A DNA stretch of 64,000 bases, taken from contig NZ_VSFF01000007.1 of NCBI RefSeq assembly GCF_008085905.1, forward strand, positions 248,001 to 312,000. The letters are read 5' to 3'. The DNA is from Actinomadura syzygii (GTDB lineage Bacteria > Actinomycetota > Actinomycetes > Streptosporangiales > Streptosporangiaceae). How positions within the stretch are numbered: position 1 is the stretch's first letter; each line of letters starts with the position of its first letter. The notes under the pieces were generated by a model. The model was not told the origin of the DNA. It did not search any database and was given only the letters and a program-made list of their open reading frames with translations. This document shows, piece by piece, positions 33,660-43,206 of this stretch. The translations under genes were made by a program, and so were the position numbers.

Positions 33660-33772
33660 GCGTTGCTCCCGTCGTCCGTCGCGTCCCGCCGACCTCCGGC
33701 GGTCCCGTCTCCGATGGTCGCATGTGGATCACCGGATGCGCCGCCGCCGGGTTCGGCTGTGGGTGAAACCCG

Positions 33773-34405
33773 TCAGGACGCGTCGGCGCGCGGGAAGCCG
33801 GAGATGCCGCGCCAGGCCAGCCGGGCGATGATCTTCTCGGCGGTGTCCTTCGGGATCGCGCGCTGCTGCGACAGCCAGTAGCGGGCGCTGACCTCGGCCA
33901 TCCCGACGAGGCCCATGCCGAGCAGGTACGCCTCGTCGTTCGGGGCGTCGGTGTCCTCGGCGATGACCTGGGCGATCATCTCGGCGCACTGCTGGTTGGC
34001 GCGGTCGACGCGGGCCCGGACGGGCGCCACGTTGCGCAGGTCGGACTCGAACACCAGCCGGTACGCCTCGCCGTCGCCCGCGACGAAGTCGTAGAACGCC
34101 CCGATGCTCGCCTGGACGCGGAGCTTGTTGTCCGAGGTGGACTCCAGCGCGTCGCGGACGGTGTTCACCAACGCCTCGGCGTGCTCGTCCAGCAGCGCGA
34201 GGTAGAGCTCAAGCTTGCCCGGGAAGTGCTGGTAGAGCACGGGCTTGCTGACGCCTGCGCGCTCGGCGATCTCGTCCATCGCAGCGGCGTGGTACCCCTG
34301 CGCGACGAACACCTCCTGGGCCGCGCCGAGCAGTTGCCTGCGGCGCGCCAGCCGCGGCAGCCTGGTGCCACGGGGGCGTGCGTCCGGGGTCGCTGTCACC
34401 ACCAT
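33773..34405 (-). CDS. TetR-family regulator (Rv3208-like)
   Basis: A 210-residue TetR repressor. The helix-turn-helix is in residues 22-68 (RRQLLGAAQEVFVAQGYHAAAMDEIAERAGVSKPVLYQHFPGK). The ligand domain includes DFVAGDGEAYRLVFESDLRN. It is followed by DUF3107 and the DEAD-box helicase, the order I recall for Rv3208/Rv3208A/rhlE in mycobacteria. The ATG at 34405 is used. The ligand is unknown. Confidence 0.9.
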   Translation of the reverse strand: MVVTATPDARPRGTRLPRLARRRQLLGAAQEVFVAQGYHAAAMDEIAERAGVSKPVLYQHFPGKLELYLALLDEHAEALVNTVRDALESTSDNKLRVQASIGAFYDFVAGDGEAYRLVFESDLRNVAPVRARVDRANQQCAEMIAQVIAEDTDAPNDEAYLLGMGLVGMAEVSARYWLSQQRAIPKDTAEKIIARLAWRGISGFPRADAS

Positions 34406-34628
34406 CTCCGATCAGCGGTCGTCGCGGCGGATCCGGGGTCGTCCGCCGCGCGGGAACAATCACCTCATCGTACGCGGGAGTAACTCCGCCGGTCACGACT
34501 AACGGCCGTCGGAGCTCCTTCGCGCAGGTCAGTGTATTTCCGGGGACGGCCTCCGGGCATCCCCGCCCCGGTTTTCGGGAAACCTTCTTTTCAATGCGCC
34601 GCCGCGCCGGAAGGCGCGCCGCGCGCGG

Positions 34629-34852
34629 TCAGCGGTACTCGTCCTCGTCCAGCCGGACCTCGCGCCGCTGCTCCGCCGCGTCGGCCTCGTTCGCCTCGTC
34701 CGGCAACTGCGCGGACCACTCGCGGGGGGCGTCGTCGTCCAGCGCGGCGCGCTGCTCGGCGGCGTCGGCCTCGTTCGCCTCCGCCACGGCGGCGTCCTCG
34801 GCGGTGTCCTCCACCGCGTCGGACGGCGGTTCCAGGTCGTCGGTCTCGCTCA

Positions 34853-34853
<1 letters not shown>
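34629..34853 (-). CDS. Small acidic repeat protein, hypothetical
   Basis: A 74-residue, highly acidic, probably disordered protein (MSETDDLEPPSDAVEDTAED). The segment EANEADAAEQR occurs twice, near residues 29 and 53, the second followed by REVRLDEDEYR. I do not recognise a named family. The ATG overlaps the TGA of the flavoprotein gene (ATGA), so it is translated with it. Confidence 0.75.
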
Positions 34854-36217
<1,364 letters not shown>

Positions 36218-36326
36218 TTGCCCTTCCTTCCGCCCGGTGGATCCCCGGCGACCATGGTGGCGGAATCCGGCGCCGGAGAGTGCCGGTTCGACCACATAGG
36301 GCACGTGAATCGCGGACGGCGGCCGC

Positions 36327-37235
36327 TCAGGGAAGCGGTTGCCTGTCGTTCAGCAGCGGTTCCAGGAGATCGCCGTGCTCGTCCAGGCGGGCGAGGACGT
36401 CGGCCGGGGAGAACACCAGGTCGGCGGCGTCCTCGCAGGAGTCCAGCTCGTCCCAGGTGATCGGCGTCGACACCGACGGGCTGCGCGCGGCGCGCAGCGA
36501 GTAGGGCGCGACGGTGGTCTTGGCCGGGTTGTTCTGCGACCAGTCGACGAAGATCCTGCCCTTGCGGAGCCGCTTCTCCATCTTCGCGACGACGAGCTTC
36601 GGATGCTCCTCGGCGAGGCGCCGCGCCGCCGCCTTGGCGTATTCGGACGTCCGCTCCGCGTCCTTCGGCTCCTTCACCGGGACGTACAGGTGCAGGCCCT
36701 TCTTGCCGCTCGTCTTCGGGTACGACTCCAGGCCGTCCTCGGCGAGCAGGTCGCGGAGCAGCCGCGCCACCTCGCACGCCTCCACGATCGTGGCGGGGTC
36801 GCCCGGGTCCAGGTCGAAGACGATCAGGTCGGGGGTGTGGACCTTGCCGCGCGGCCCGACCTTCCACTGCGGGACGTGCAGCTCCAGCGCCGCGAGGTTG
36901 GCGCACCAGACGAGGGTGGCCAGGTCGTCCACGACGACGAAGTCGAGCGTGTCGCGGCCGGTCGAGCTGCCGGGCGTCGGGATCGTCGCCGTCCGCACCC
37001 AGTCGGGCGTGTGGGACGGCGCGTTCTTCTCGAAGAACTTGCCGCCGTCGACGCCGTCCGGCCAGCGGATGCGGGTGGCGGCGCGGTCCCTCAGGTGGGG
37101 CAGCATCGCGGGGGCGACGCGGGCGTAGTAGTCGATGACCTCGCCCTTGGTGAACTCGGGGTACATGTCCTTGTCGAGGTTGGACAGGGACAGGCGCCGC
37201 CCGTCCACCTCGACGCTGGTTCGCTCAGGACTCAC
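36327..37235 (-). CDS. Stand-alone LigD polymerase domain (NHEJ primase-polymerase)
   Basis: A 302-residue archaeo-eukaryotic-primase-type polymerase of bacterial end joining. Conserved blocks are LSNLDKDMYPEFTKGEVIDYYARVAP, FFEKNAPSHTPDW, DLIVFDLDPGD (metal-binding DxD), YPKTSGKKGLHLYVPV and RIFVDWSQNNPAKTTVAPYSLR. In LigD this domain fills ends before ligation; here it is a separate gene, as in the split systems of many actinomycetes. It starts with a GTG at 37235, 63 nt after the ligase gene. The 9-bp repeats lie in that gap. Confidence 0.93.
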   Translation of the reverse strand: MSPERTSVEVDGRRLSLSNLDKDMYPEFTKGEVIDYYARVAPAMLPHLRDRAATRIRWPDGVDGGKFFEKNAPSHTPDWVRTATIPTPGSSTGRDTLDFVVVDDLATLVWCANLAALELHVPQWKVGPRGKVHTPDLIVFDLDPGDPATIVEACEVARLLRDLLAEDGLESYPKTSGKKGLHLYVPVKEPKDAERTSEYAKAAARRLAEEHPKLVVAKMEKRLRKGRIFVDWSQNNPAKTTVAPYSLRAARSPSVSTPITWDELDSCEDAADLVFSPADVLARLDEHGDLLEPLLNDRQPLP

Positions 37236-37259
37236 GGATGCTCCGGTGCGGGCGGTGCC

Positions 37260-37295
37260 AGGGCGTGCGGGGCGTGCGGGGCGTGCGGGGCGTGC
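37260..37295. repeat. Four tandem 9-bp units between the two LigD-type genes
   Basis: GGGGCGTGC repeats at 37269, 37278 and 37287, preceded by AGGGCGTGC at 37260. The array fills more than half of the gap between the ligase stop and the polymerase start. Confidence 0.85.
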
Positions 37296-37298
37296 CGG

Positions 37299-38273
37299 TC
37301 ACTCTGCACTGGTGACCTCCAGGGGGTCCTTGTCGTCGCGCAGGCCGCGCCAGGACGGGAAGCGCAGCCGCCCGTCGCGCGTCCGGGCGCTGTAGGCGAC
37401 CTCGCCCACGAGCCGGGGCTCGACCCACTGGGCGTCGCGGGCGAACTCGCGCGGGACGGGCTCGTCGTACGGGCTGGTGGGGCGGCGCAGCGGCCAGAGC
37501 GTCTCGTACAGCTCGTCCAGGGCGCGGTCGGTGAAGCCGGTGCCGACGTGCCCGACGAAGCCGAGCAGCCCCTTGACGTCGTACTCGCCGAGCAGCAGCG
37601 ACCCGACCCCGCCCTCGCGGCGGCCCTTGCCGGGCTTCCAGCCGCAGACGATGACCTCGCGCGTCAGGAAGTTCTTCACCTTGCGCCAGAAGTCGACGCG
37701 GCGGCCGGGGCGGTAAGGCGAGTCGAGCCGCTTGGCGAGCAGCCCCTCCAAATGTTGTTCGCGGGTGAAGGCGAGTAACTCGTCCACTTGGTCGGTGTCG
37801 CCGCCGTGCAGGTACGGGGGGACCTCGACCGGCCCGGTGCCCGCCAGGTCGAGGTCGGCGAGGAGGGCGCGGCGCTCCGCGTAGGGCATGTCGTAGAGGA
37901 GGTGGCCGTCGAGGAACAGGACGTCGAACACCACGTACCTGACGGGTACCTCGCGGATCAGCCGGGGGTCGGGGTGCGTCACGTGCATGCGGCGCTGGAG
38001 GCGCTCGAAGCTCGGCCGTCCGTGGTCGAAGGCGACGACCTCGCCGTCCAGGAGGACGTCGTGGTCGGGGAGGAGGTCGGCCAGCGCGGACAGTTCCGGG
38101 TAGCGGCCGGTGACGTCGCCGCCGCGCCGCCCGCCGGCGCGGACGCCGTCCGCGGACACGTGCGCGAGCACGCGGACGCCGTCCCATTTCAACTCGAGCC
38201 CCCACCGGTCTCCGTCCGGGGGCAGCTCTCCGGTCGCGGCCATCATCGGCTCAACGGGCCACGGCATCGTCAT
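37299..38273 (-). CDS. ATP-dependent DNA ligase (LigD ligase domain/LigC-like)
   Basis: A 324-residue ligase with adenylation and OB-fold domains. LELKWDGVRVLAH carries the nucleophilic Lys (motif I), LLDGEVVAFDHGRPSF is motif III, FDVLFLDG is IIIa, HLEGLLAKRLDSPYRPGRR is motif IV and DFWRKVKNF is motif V. Together with the polymerase and Ku it makes a complete non-homologous end-joining set. The ATG at 38273 is divergent from ku with 112 nt between. Confidence 0.93.
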   Translation of the reverse strand: MTMPWPVEPMMAATGELPPDGDRWGLELKWDGVRVLAHVSADGVRAGGRRGGDVTGRYPELSALADLLPDHDVLLDGEVVAFDHGRPSFERLQRRMHVTHPDPRLIREVPVRYVVFDVLFLDGHLLYDMPYAERRALLADLDLAGTGPVEVPPYLHGGDTDQVDELLAFTREQHLEGLLAKRLDSPYRPGRRVDFWRKVKNFLTREVIVCGWKPGKGRREGGVGSLLLGEYDVKGLLGFVGHVGTGFTDRALDELYETLWPLRRPTSPYDEPVPREFARDAQWVEPRLVGEVAYSARTRDGRLRFPSWRGLRDDKDPLEVTSAE

Positions 38274-38385
38274 ACCGGCGTCTTACCCTGTCCCGCCCGA
38301 CGGAAAAGGATCAAGGGCGCGCTGTGGCGCAAATCGAACGGGATTGCGACGCTAGGGGCAAGAACCCGCTGGGTAAGGACGGGAT

Positions 38386-39264
38386 ATGCGCAGTATCTGG
38401 AAGGGCTCCATCTCCTTCGGGCTGGTCACGATCCCCGTGAAGCTGTACTCGGCGACCGAGCAGAGGGACGTCAGCTTCCACCAGGTCCACCGCGAGGACG
38501 GTGCGCGCATCAAGTACAAGCGGGTCTGCACAGCGGACGGCGAGGAGGTGTCCTACTCCGAAATCGCTAAGGGGTACGAGCTGCCGTCCGGCGAGATGGT
38601 CGTGCTGACCGACGAGGACTTCGCCGAGCTGCCGCTGTCGTCCAGCCGCCGGATCGACGTCCTGCAGTTCGTGGAGCGCGAGGAGGTCGACCCGATCTAC
38701 TTCGCGAAGTCGTACTACCTGGAGCCGGACGCGCAGGGCGCCAAGCCGTACGTGCTCCTGCGGGACGCGCTGGAGAGCTCGGGCCAGGTCGCCATCGTCA
38801 AGATCGCGCTGCGGCAGCGGGAGTCGCTCGCGACGCTGCGGGTGCGCGGCGGCGTGTTCGTGCTGGAGACGATGCTCTGGCCGGACGAGGTCCGCGAGGC
38901 CGACTTCCCCTTCCTGGACGAGGACATCGAGGTCCGCAAGCAGGAGCTGACGATGGCGACCTCGCTGATCGAGTCGATGGAGGGCGAGTTCGACCCGACC
39001 GAGTACAAGGACGCCTACCGCGAGGCGCTGCAGGCCGTGATCGACGCGAAGGTCGAGGGGCGGGAGGTCGCGCGTCCCGCCGAGGAGGCCGCGGAGGCGC
39101 CCGCCGCCGACCTGCTCAGCGCGCTGCGCGCGAGCGTCGAGGCGGCGAAGAAGAGCCGCGGCGAGAAGGACGGGAAGGCCGCGTCCGGCAAGGACGGCGC
39201 GGCGAAGAAGCCCGCCGCGCGCAAGAAGGAGCCGGCGAAGGGCCGGAGCCGCAAGTCGGCCTGA
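38386..39264 (+). CDS. ku: Ku, non-homologous end-joining DNA-end-binding protein
   Basis: A 292-residue bacterial Ku homodimer subunit that encircles double-strand ends and recruits the ligase. It starts with the typical MRSIWKGSISFGLVTIPVKLY, then SFHQVHREDGARIKYKRVCTADGEEV. The core ends near residue 250. The last 45 residues are lysine-rich (AAKKPAARKKEPAKGRSRKSA), an extended tail that binds DNA in other actinobacterial Ku proteins. The ATG at 38386 starts the conserved N-terminus. Confidence 0.95.
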   Translation: MRSIWKGSISFGLVTIPVKLYSATEQRDVSFHQVHREDGARIKYKRVCTADGEEVSYSEIAKGYELPSGEMVVLTDEDFAELPLSSSRRIDVLQFVEREEVDPIYFAKSYYLEPDAQGAKPYVLLRDALESSGQVAIVKIALRQRESLATLRVRGGVFVLETMLWPDEVREADFPFLDEDIEVRKQELTMATSLIESMEGEFDPTEYKDAYREALQAVIDAKVEGREVARPAEEAAEAPAADLLSALRASVEAAKKSRGEKDGKAASGKDGAAKKPAARKKEPAKGRSRKSA

Positions 39265-39301
39265 CGGCCCGCCGCCGGCTCGTCCCGCTGGTGGGAACGG
39301 G

Positions 39302-39820
39302 CTAGAACGGGACGGTCGTGCAGATGTTCCGCGCTCCCGCGTCACCGGTGTCGTGGTTCGTGGGCTTGGCGTGGATGACCAGGGCGCCCGCGGCGCCCTT
39401 CGCGACCCGCCAGTTCACGATCGACCCGGACTTGCTGACGCCGTCCTCGTTCACGGTGGCGTCGAGCCAGATCTCCTTGCTGTGCATCGGCTCGTCGGGC
39501 TTGGCGTCCGGGTTCTGGTAGTGCGGCCCGGCGTCGGCGGGGGCCGGCCCGCACTTGTTGACGTGGACGTGCACGCCGAACGTCTTGCCGACGGCGTCCT
39601 TCGGGAAGCCCGAGGCGTACAGCCGTACCTCGGTCTTGTTCTCCGCCCGGACGACGGTGATCCTGGTCTTGACGTCCTTGTAAGCCTGGTCGTACACGTA
39701 GGACGGGCCCTTGACGACGATCCTGTCCGGGCAGCCGTGGGCCAGGGCCGGGTTGGCGAGCGCGATGACGGCGGCGCCTGCGACGGCCAGCGGGGCGGCG
39801 GCGCGCACGGATGGGCGCAT
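39302..39820 (-). CDS. Secreted Cu/Zn superoxide-dismutase-like protein
   Basis: A 172-residue protein with a signal peptide (VRAAAPLAVAGAAVIALANPALA) ending before HGCPDR. The body resembles SodC: FGVHVHVNKCG holds the HxH copper ligands and a disulfide Cys, GPHYQNP the bridging His, and GALVIHAKPTNHDTGDAGARNICT the last copper His and second Cys. The zinc HxxD segment is replaced by EPMHSKEIWLD, so the zinc site is not standard. Superoxide dismutase or a copper-binding role is possible. The ATG at 39820 follows GAGAGGAAC. A hairpin-forming repeat lies 48 nt upstream. Confidence 0.78.
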   Translation of the reverse strand: MRPSVRAAAPLAVAGAAVIALANPALAHGCPDRIVVKGPSYVYDQAYKDVKTRITVVRAENKTEVRLYASGFPKDAVGKTFGVHVHVNKCGPAPADAGPHYQNPDAKPDEPMHSKEIWLDATVNEDGVSKSGSIVNWRVAKGAAGALVIHAKPTNHDTGDAGARNICTTVPF

Positions 39821-39867
39821 GACGTTCCTCTCCCATACGACGGGGTTTGCGACTGGGCGTGATCGAC

Positions 39868-39890
39868 CCACCGGTGCCCGGGACCGGTGG
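39868..39890. promoter_or_regulatory. Inverted repeat upstream of the SodC-like gene
   Basis: CCACCGGT (39868-39875) and ACCGGTGG (39883-39890) form a perfect 8-bp inverted repeat with a 7-nt spacer, 48 nt before the start codon. It could be an operator or a leader hairpin. Confidence 0.5.
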
Positions 39891-40087
39891 CTCACGATCA
39901 TGCCGGGGAGCCGGGGGAGTCATCCCGAGCGCCGTCGCGGGGGTCGACGAGAGGCGCGAGCCGCGCGCCGAGCGGTCGGGTTCTCCCGGCGGACGGTCGG
40001 CGCGGGGGCGGCGAGGGGGGCGGCGCGGGGTTCGGCGCGGGCGCGTGAACGCCGACGGCCGGCGCCTCTGACGAGACACCGGCCATC

Positions 40088-40114
40088 GGGGGAGGGGGAG
40101 GGGGAGGGGGAGGG
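40088..40114 (+). repeat. GGGGGA hexamer array next to the mmpL stop
   Basis: Four GGGGGA units and a final GGG lie directly beside the mmpL stop codon (40115-40117). The plus strand has five G-tracts of 5,5,5,5 and 3, enough for a G-quadruplex; the mmpL mRNA would be C-rich here. Confidence 0.9.
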
Positions 40115-42295
40115 TCAGCTCACGGGCTCCAGCGGAGCCGACGGGGGAGCGGACGGCGACGCGGGTGCGGGCGCGTCGCCCTCGCGGATGCCGTACCGGC
40201 GGTAGAGCCGGGCCAGCGGGCCGGGCGCCCACCAGTTCGCGCGTCCGAGCAGCCGCATCGTCGCGGGCACGAGCAGCGCCCGGACGACGGTGGCGTCCAG
40301 CAGGATCGCGACGGCCATCCCGACCCCGACCATCTTGATGAACGAGACGCCGGAGGTGGAGAACGCGCCGATGACGACGATGAACAGCAGCGCCGCGCTC
40401 GTGATGATGGAGCCGGTGCGCTGCACGCCCGCCGCGACGGCGGTCGTGGTGTCGCCGGTCAGGTCGTACTGCTCGCGGACCCGGGACAGCAGGAACACCT
40501 CGTAGTCCATGGAGATCCCGAACAGCATGGCCAGCATCAGGATCGGCATGGCGGGGGATATCGCGCCGGTCGCGGTGAAGTCCAGCAGGCCGGACAGGTG
40601 GCCGTCCAGGAAGATCCACGCGACCACGCCGAACGTCGCCGACAGCGACAGCATGTTCATCGCGATCGCCTTCAGCGGCAGCACCACCGACCCGAACGCG
40701 AGGAACAGCAGGATGAACGTCGCGCCGCCGACGAACAGCGCGAGCCACGGCAGCGTCGAGCCGATCCCGCCGAGCTGGTCGACGACCTCGGCGGTGACGC
40801 CGCCGACGTGGGACTGCGCGCCGGGCGGCGGCGGGACGTCCCGCACCGACTTGACGAGCGAGCGGGCCCTGTCGGAGTTCGGGTCGGCGTCGTGGCGCAG
40901 CGCGATCCGCGTGGTGTCGCCCTTGGAGCCGGTCACGGTCGCGGAGGTGATGCCGGGCACCGCGGCCAGGCGGGCCCCGTACGCCTGGACCGCGGCCTGG
41001 TCGGCCGTCCCCGTCACGATGGCCTCGATGGGGCTCGTCCCGTTGCGCGGGAACTGCGACTCCAGGGTCTCGGAGACGACCCGCGCGTCGGCGCCCTTCG
41101 GGAGCGCGTTGGCGTCCACGCCGCCCCAGTTGATGTGCAGCAGCGGCGAGCCGAGCGCGAGGAGCAGCGCGACGGTCGCGACGACGTAGCCGATCGGGCG
41201 CCGCATGACGCTGTGCGCGAGCCGTCCCCACAGCCGGCCCTGCTCGCGGGCCGCGGACCTCTTGCGCCGCCGGACCGACAACGCGTCGACCTTCGGGCCG
41301 AGGACGGCGAGCAGCGCGGGCAGCACGGTCAGCGCGCCGGCCATGCAGACGAGCACGGTCGCGATGCCGCCGTAGCCCATCGAGACGAGGAAGTTCTGGT
41401 TGAACAGCAGCAGTCCGGACAGCGACACGGCGACGGTCACGCCGGAGACGGCGACGGTGCGCCCGGCGGTGGCCATGGTGGCGGCGAGGGCATCCTCGAC
41501 GGACGCGCCCTCCCGGCGCACCTCCTCACGGAAGCGGCTCACCATGAACAGCCCGTAGTCGATGGCGAGGCCGAGCCCGAGGAACGTGGTGATGTTCACC
41601 GCGAAGATCGACACGTCGGTGACGTAGGTGAGCGCGTGCAGGGCGGTGAACGAGCCGAGGATCGCGAAGCCGCCGATCAGCAGCGGCAGGCTCGCCGACA
41701 CCAGCCCGCCGAAGATCAGCACGAGCAGGATCAGCAGTACCGGCATCGCCAGGCCCTCGGCGCGCGCGATGTCGGACGAGACCCGCGAGTTGATCGCGTT
41801 GCCGGTGCCGACGTTGCCGCCGACCTTGGCGGTGAGCCCGCCGCCGACCTTGGTCAGGTCGTCTTTGATCAACTTGTAGTTGTCGCTGCGGGCGCCGTCG
41901 TCGGCGCCCGCGAGCTGGAGGACGGCGTAGGTGGCGGTGCGGTCCTTGCTGACGAGCTGCGGCGAGTGCGTCGTCCAGAAGGTGGCGGTCCCGGCGATCT
42001 TGTCCTTCGGGAGGCCGGCGAGCGCCTGCTCGACGGCCGTCCGGTAACCGGGGTCGTCGACGGACGTGCGCCCCTGGTAGAGGATCACGACGTCGGCGGC
42101 GTCCCGGCCGAGGTCCCGCTCGACGACCTGCGCGGCCTTCGCGCTCTCGCTGCCCGCCTCGTCGAAGCCCCCGCCGCCGCCGAGGGCGCCGAACACGGCC
42201 GTGCCCCAGACGCCGCCGAAGACCAGGGCGGCCCCGGCGATCGCGAGGACCCAGCGGCGGCGCCGGTGGACCCATCGTCCCCATCGATCGAACAT
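40115..42295 (-). CDS. MMPL-family RND transporter
   Basis: A 726-residue proton-driven exporter of the MmpL group, which moves lipids or small molecules. It has two repeats of one helix, a periplasmic loop and five helices. Conserved segments are FLGLGLAIDYGLFMVSRFREE and MLFGISMDYEVFLLSRVREQY, which hold the proton-relay Asp-Tyr pairs. The ATG at 42295 (MFDRWGRWVHRRRRWVL) is the usual family start. An operator-like palindrome and the divergent TetR gene lie upstream, so the TetR protein probably represses it. Confidence 0.93.
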   Translation of the reverse strand: MFDRWGRWVHRRRRWVLAIAGAALVFGGVWGTAVFGALGGGGGFDEAGSESAKAAQVVERDLGRDAADVVILYQGRTSVDDPGYRTAVEQALAGLPKDKIAGTATFWTTHSPQLVSKDRTATYAVLQLAGADDGARSDNYKLIKDDLTKVGGGLTAKVGGNVGTGNAINSRVSSDIARAEGLAMPVLLILLVLIFGGLVSASLPLLIGGFAILGSFTALHALTYVTDVSIFAVNITTFLGLGLAIDYGLFMVSRFREEVRREGASVEDALAATMATAGRTVAVSGVTVAVSLSGLLLFNQNFLVSMGYGGIATVLVCMAGALTVLPALLAVLGPKVDALSVRRRKRSAAREQGRLWGRLAHSVMRRPIGYVVATVALLLALGSPLLHINWGGVDANALPKGADARVVSETLESQFPRNGTSPIEAIVTGTADQAAVQAYGARLAAVPGITSATVTGSKGDTTRIALRHDADPNSDRARSLVKSVRDVPPPPGAQSHVGGVTAEVVDQLGGIGSTLPWLALFVGGATFILLFLAFGSVVLPLKAIAMNMLSLSATFGVVAWIFLDGHLSGLLDFTATGAISPAMPILMLAMLFGISMDYEVFLLSRVREQYDLTGDTTTAVAAGVQRTGSIITSAALLFIVVIGAFSTSGVSFIKMVGVGMAVAILLDATVVRALLVPATMRLLGRANWWAPGPLARLYRRYGIREGDAPAPASPSAPPSAPLEPVS

Positions 42296-42333
42296 CGTCT
42301 GCTCCCGCTCAGTGACGCCGTGTAAGTTTGGTG

Positions 42334-42358
42334 AACGCTGTAAACTGCGAACAGCGTT
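42334..42358. promoter_or_regulatory. Operator-like palindrome between mmpL and tetR
   Basis: AACGCTGT (42334-42341) and ACAGCGTT (42351-42358) form a perfect 8-bp inverted repeat with a 9-nt spacer in the 156-nt divergent region. It is AT-richer than its surroundings and lies 39 nt from the mmpL start, where a TetR dimer could block both promoters. Confidence 0.75.
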
Positions 42359-42451
42359 AACTTTGCATACGCCGTTCGCTTTCGTCAAGGGCGTTCTTGG
42401 GGAATCATCGGAGGGCGGCCGGACGGCGGGCCGCGGACCAGGGAGGACGAC

Positions 42452-43186
42452 GTGGGAACCCGACGCGACCGGTTGCGCGCGGCTACGGTCAAGGAGATCT
42501 CCGAGACCGCCCGGTGGATCCTCGTCGAGCAGGGGTCCGAGGCGGTGACGCTGCGGGCCATCGCCCGCGAGATGGGCATGACGGCCCCCGCGCTCTACCG
42601 CTACTTCGACAGCCACGGAGAGCTGCTCAGGCACCTCGTCGGGGAGCTGTTCAACGAGCTGACCGACGAGCTGCACGCGGCCATGCACGCGGTGCCCGCG
42701 GGCGACATGAGCGGCAAGTTCCTCGCGGTGTCCCGCCAGTTCAGGTACTGGGCGCTGGCGCATCCCCGCGAGTACGCGCTGCTGTTCGGCGCGCCCGTGC
42801 GCGGCGCGGACAGCGAGGAGGTCGACTTCGCCGACGAGTGCGCCCGCCGGTTCGGCTGGACGTTCATGACCCTGTTCCTGGAGCTGTGGAGGAAGAGCCC
42901 GTTCCCCGTCCCGCCGGACGAGGACATCGACCCCGCCCTGCTCCCGCAGTTGCGCCGCTACCGCGACGAGGTCGTGGAGGTGGAGCTCCCGCTCGGCGTG
43001 ATCCAGGAGTTCCTGCGGTGCTGGATCAGGCTGCAGGGCGGCGTCAGCCTCGACGTCTTCGGGCACCTCGACTTCGCGCTGGAGGACGCCGAGCCCATGT
43101 TCGAGCTGATGCTCAGGGAGACCGGCGAGACGCTGGGCCTGAAGTACACCCCGCCCAGCCCGTCAGCCCCGCCCGATCAGGTCTGA
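42452..43186 (+). CDS. TetR-family regulator, WHG-type C-terminus
   Basis: A 244-residue TetR repressor. The helix-turn-helix covers residues 11-60 (TVKEISETARWILVEQGSEAVTLRAIAREMGMTAPALYRYF). The ligand domain includes YWALAHPREYALLFGAPV, characteristic of the WHG/TetR_C_13 type. It starts with a GTG at 42452 and diverges from the MmpL gene across a clear palindrome, the classic repressor-exporter layout. Its stop codon lies in a 21-bp duplication shared with the convergent kinase gene. Confidence 0.9.
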   Translation: MGTRRDRLRAATVKEISETARWILVEQGSEAVTLRAIAREMGMTAPALYRYFDSHGELLRHLVGELFNELTDELHAAMHAVPAGDMSGKFLAVSRQFRYWALAHPREYALLFGAPVRGADSEEVDFADECARRFGWTFMTLFLELWRKSPFPVPPDEDIDPALLPQLRRYRDEVVEVELPLGVIQEFLRCWIRLQGGVSLDVFGHLDFALEDAEPMFELMLRETGETLGLKYTPPSPSAPPDQV

Positions 43187-43206
43187 GCCCCGCCCGGTCA
43201 GAGCTG
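43165..43206. repeat. 21-bp tandem duplication across two convergent stops
   Basis: Copies at 43165-43185 and 43186-43206 match at 18 of 21 bases, starting AGCCCCGCCCG. The first contains most of the TetR stop (43184-43186) and the second holds the histidine kinase stop (43198-43200). Confidence 0.85.

Noticed and set aside
42296..43066. N-terminal extension of the MmpL transporter to 983 codons
   Set aside because: It would be antisense to the TetR gene and cross the operator. MmpL proteins start near the first membrane helix.
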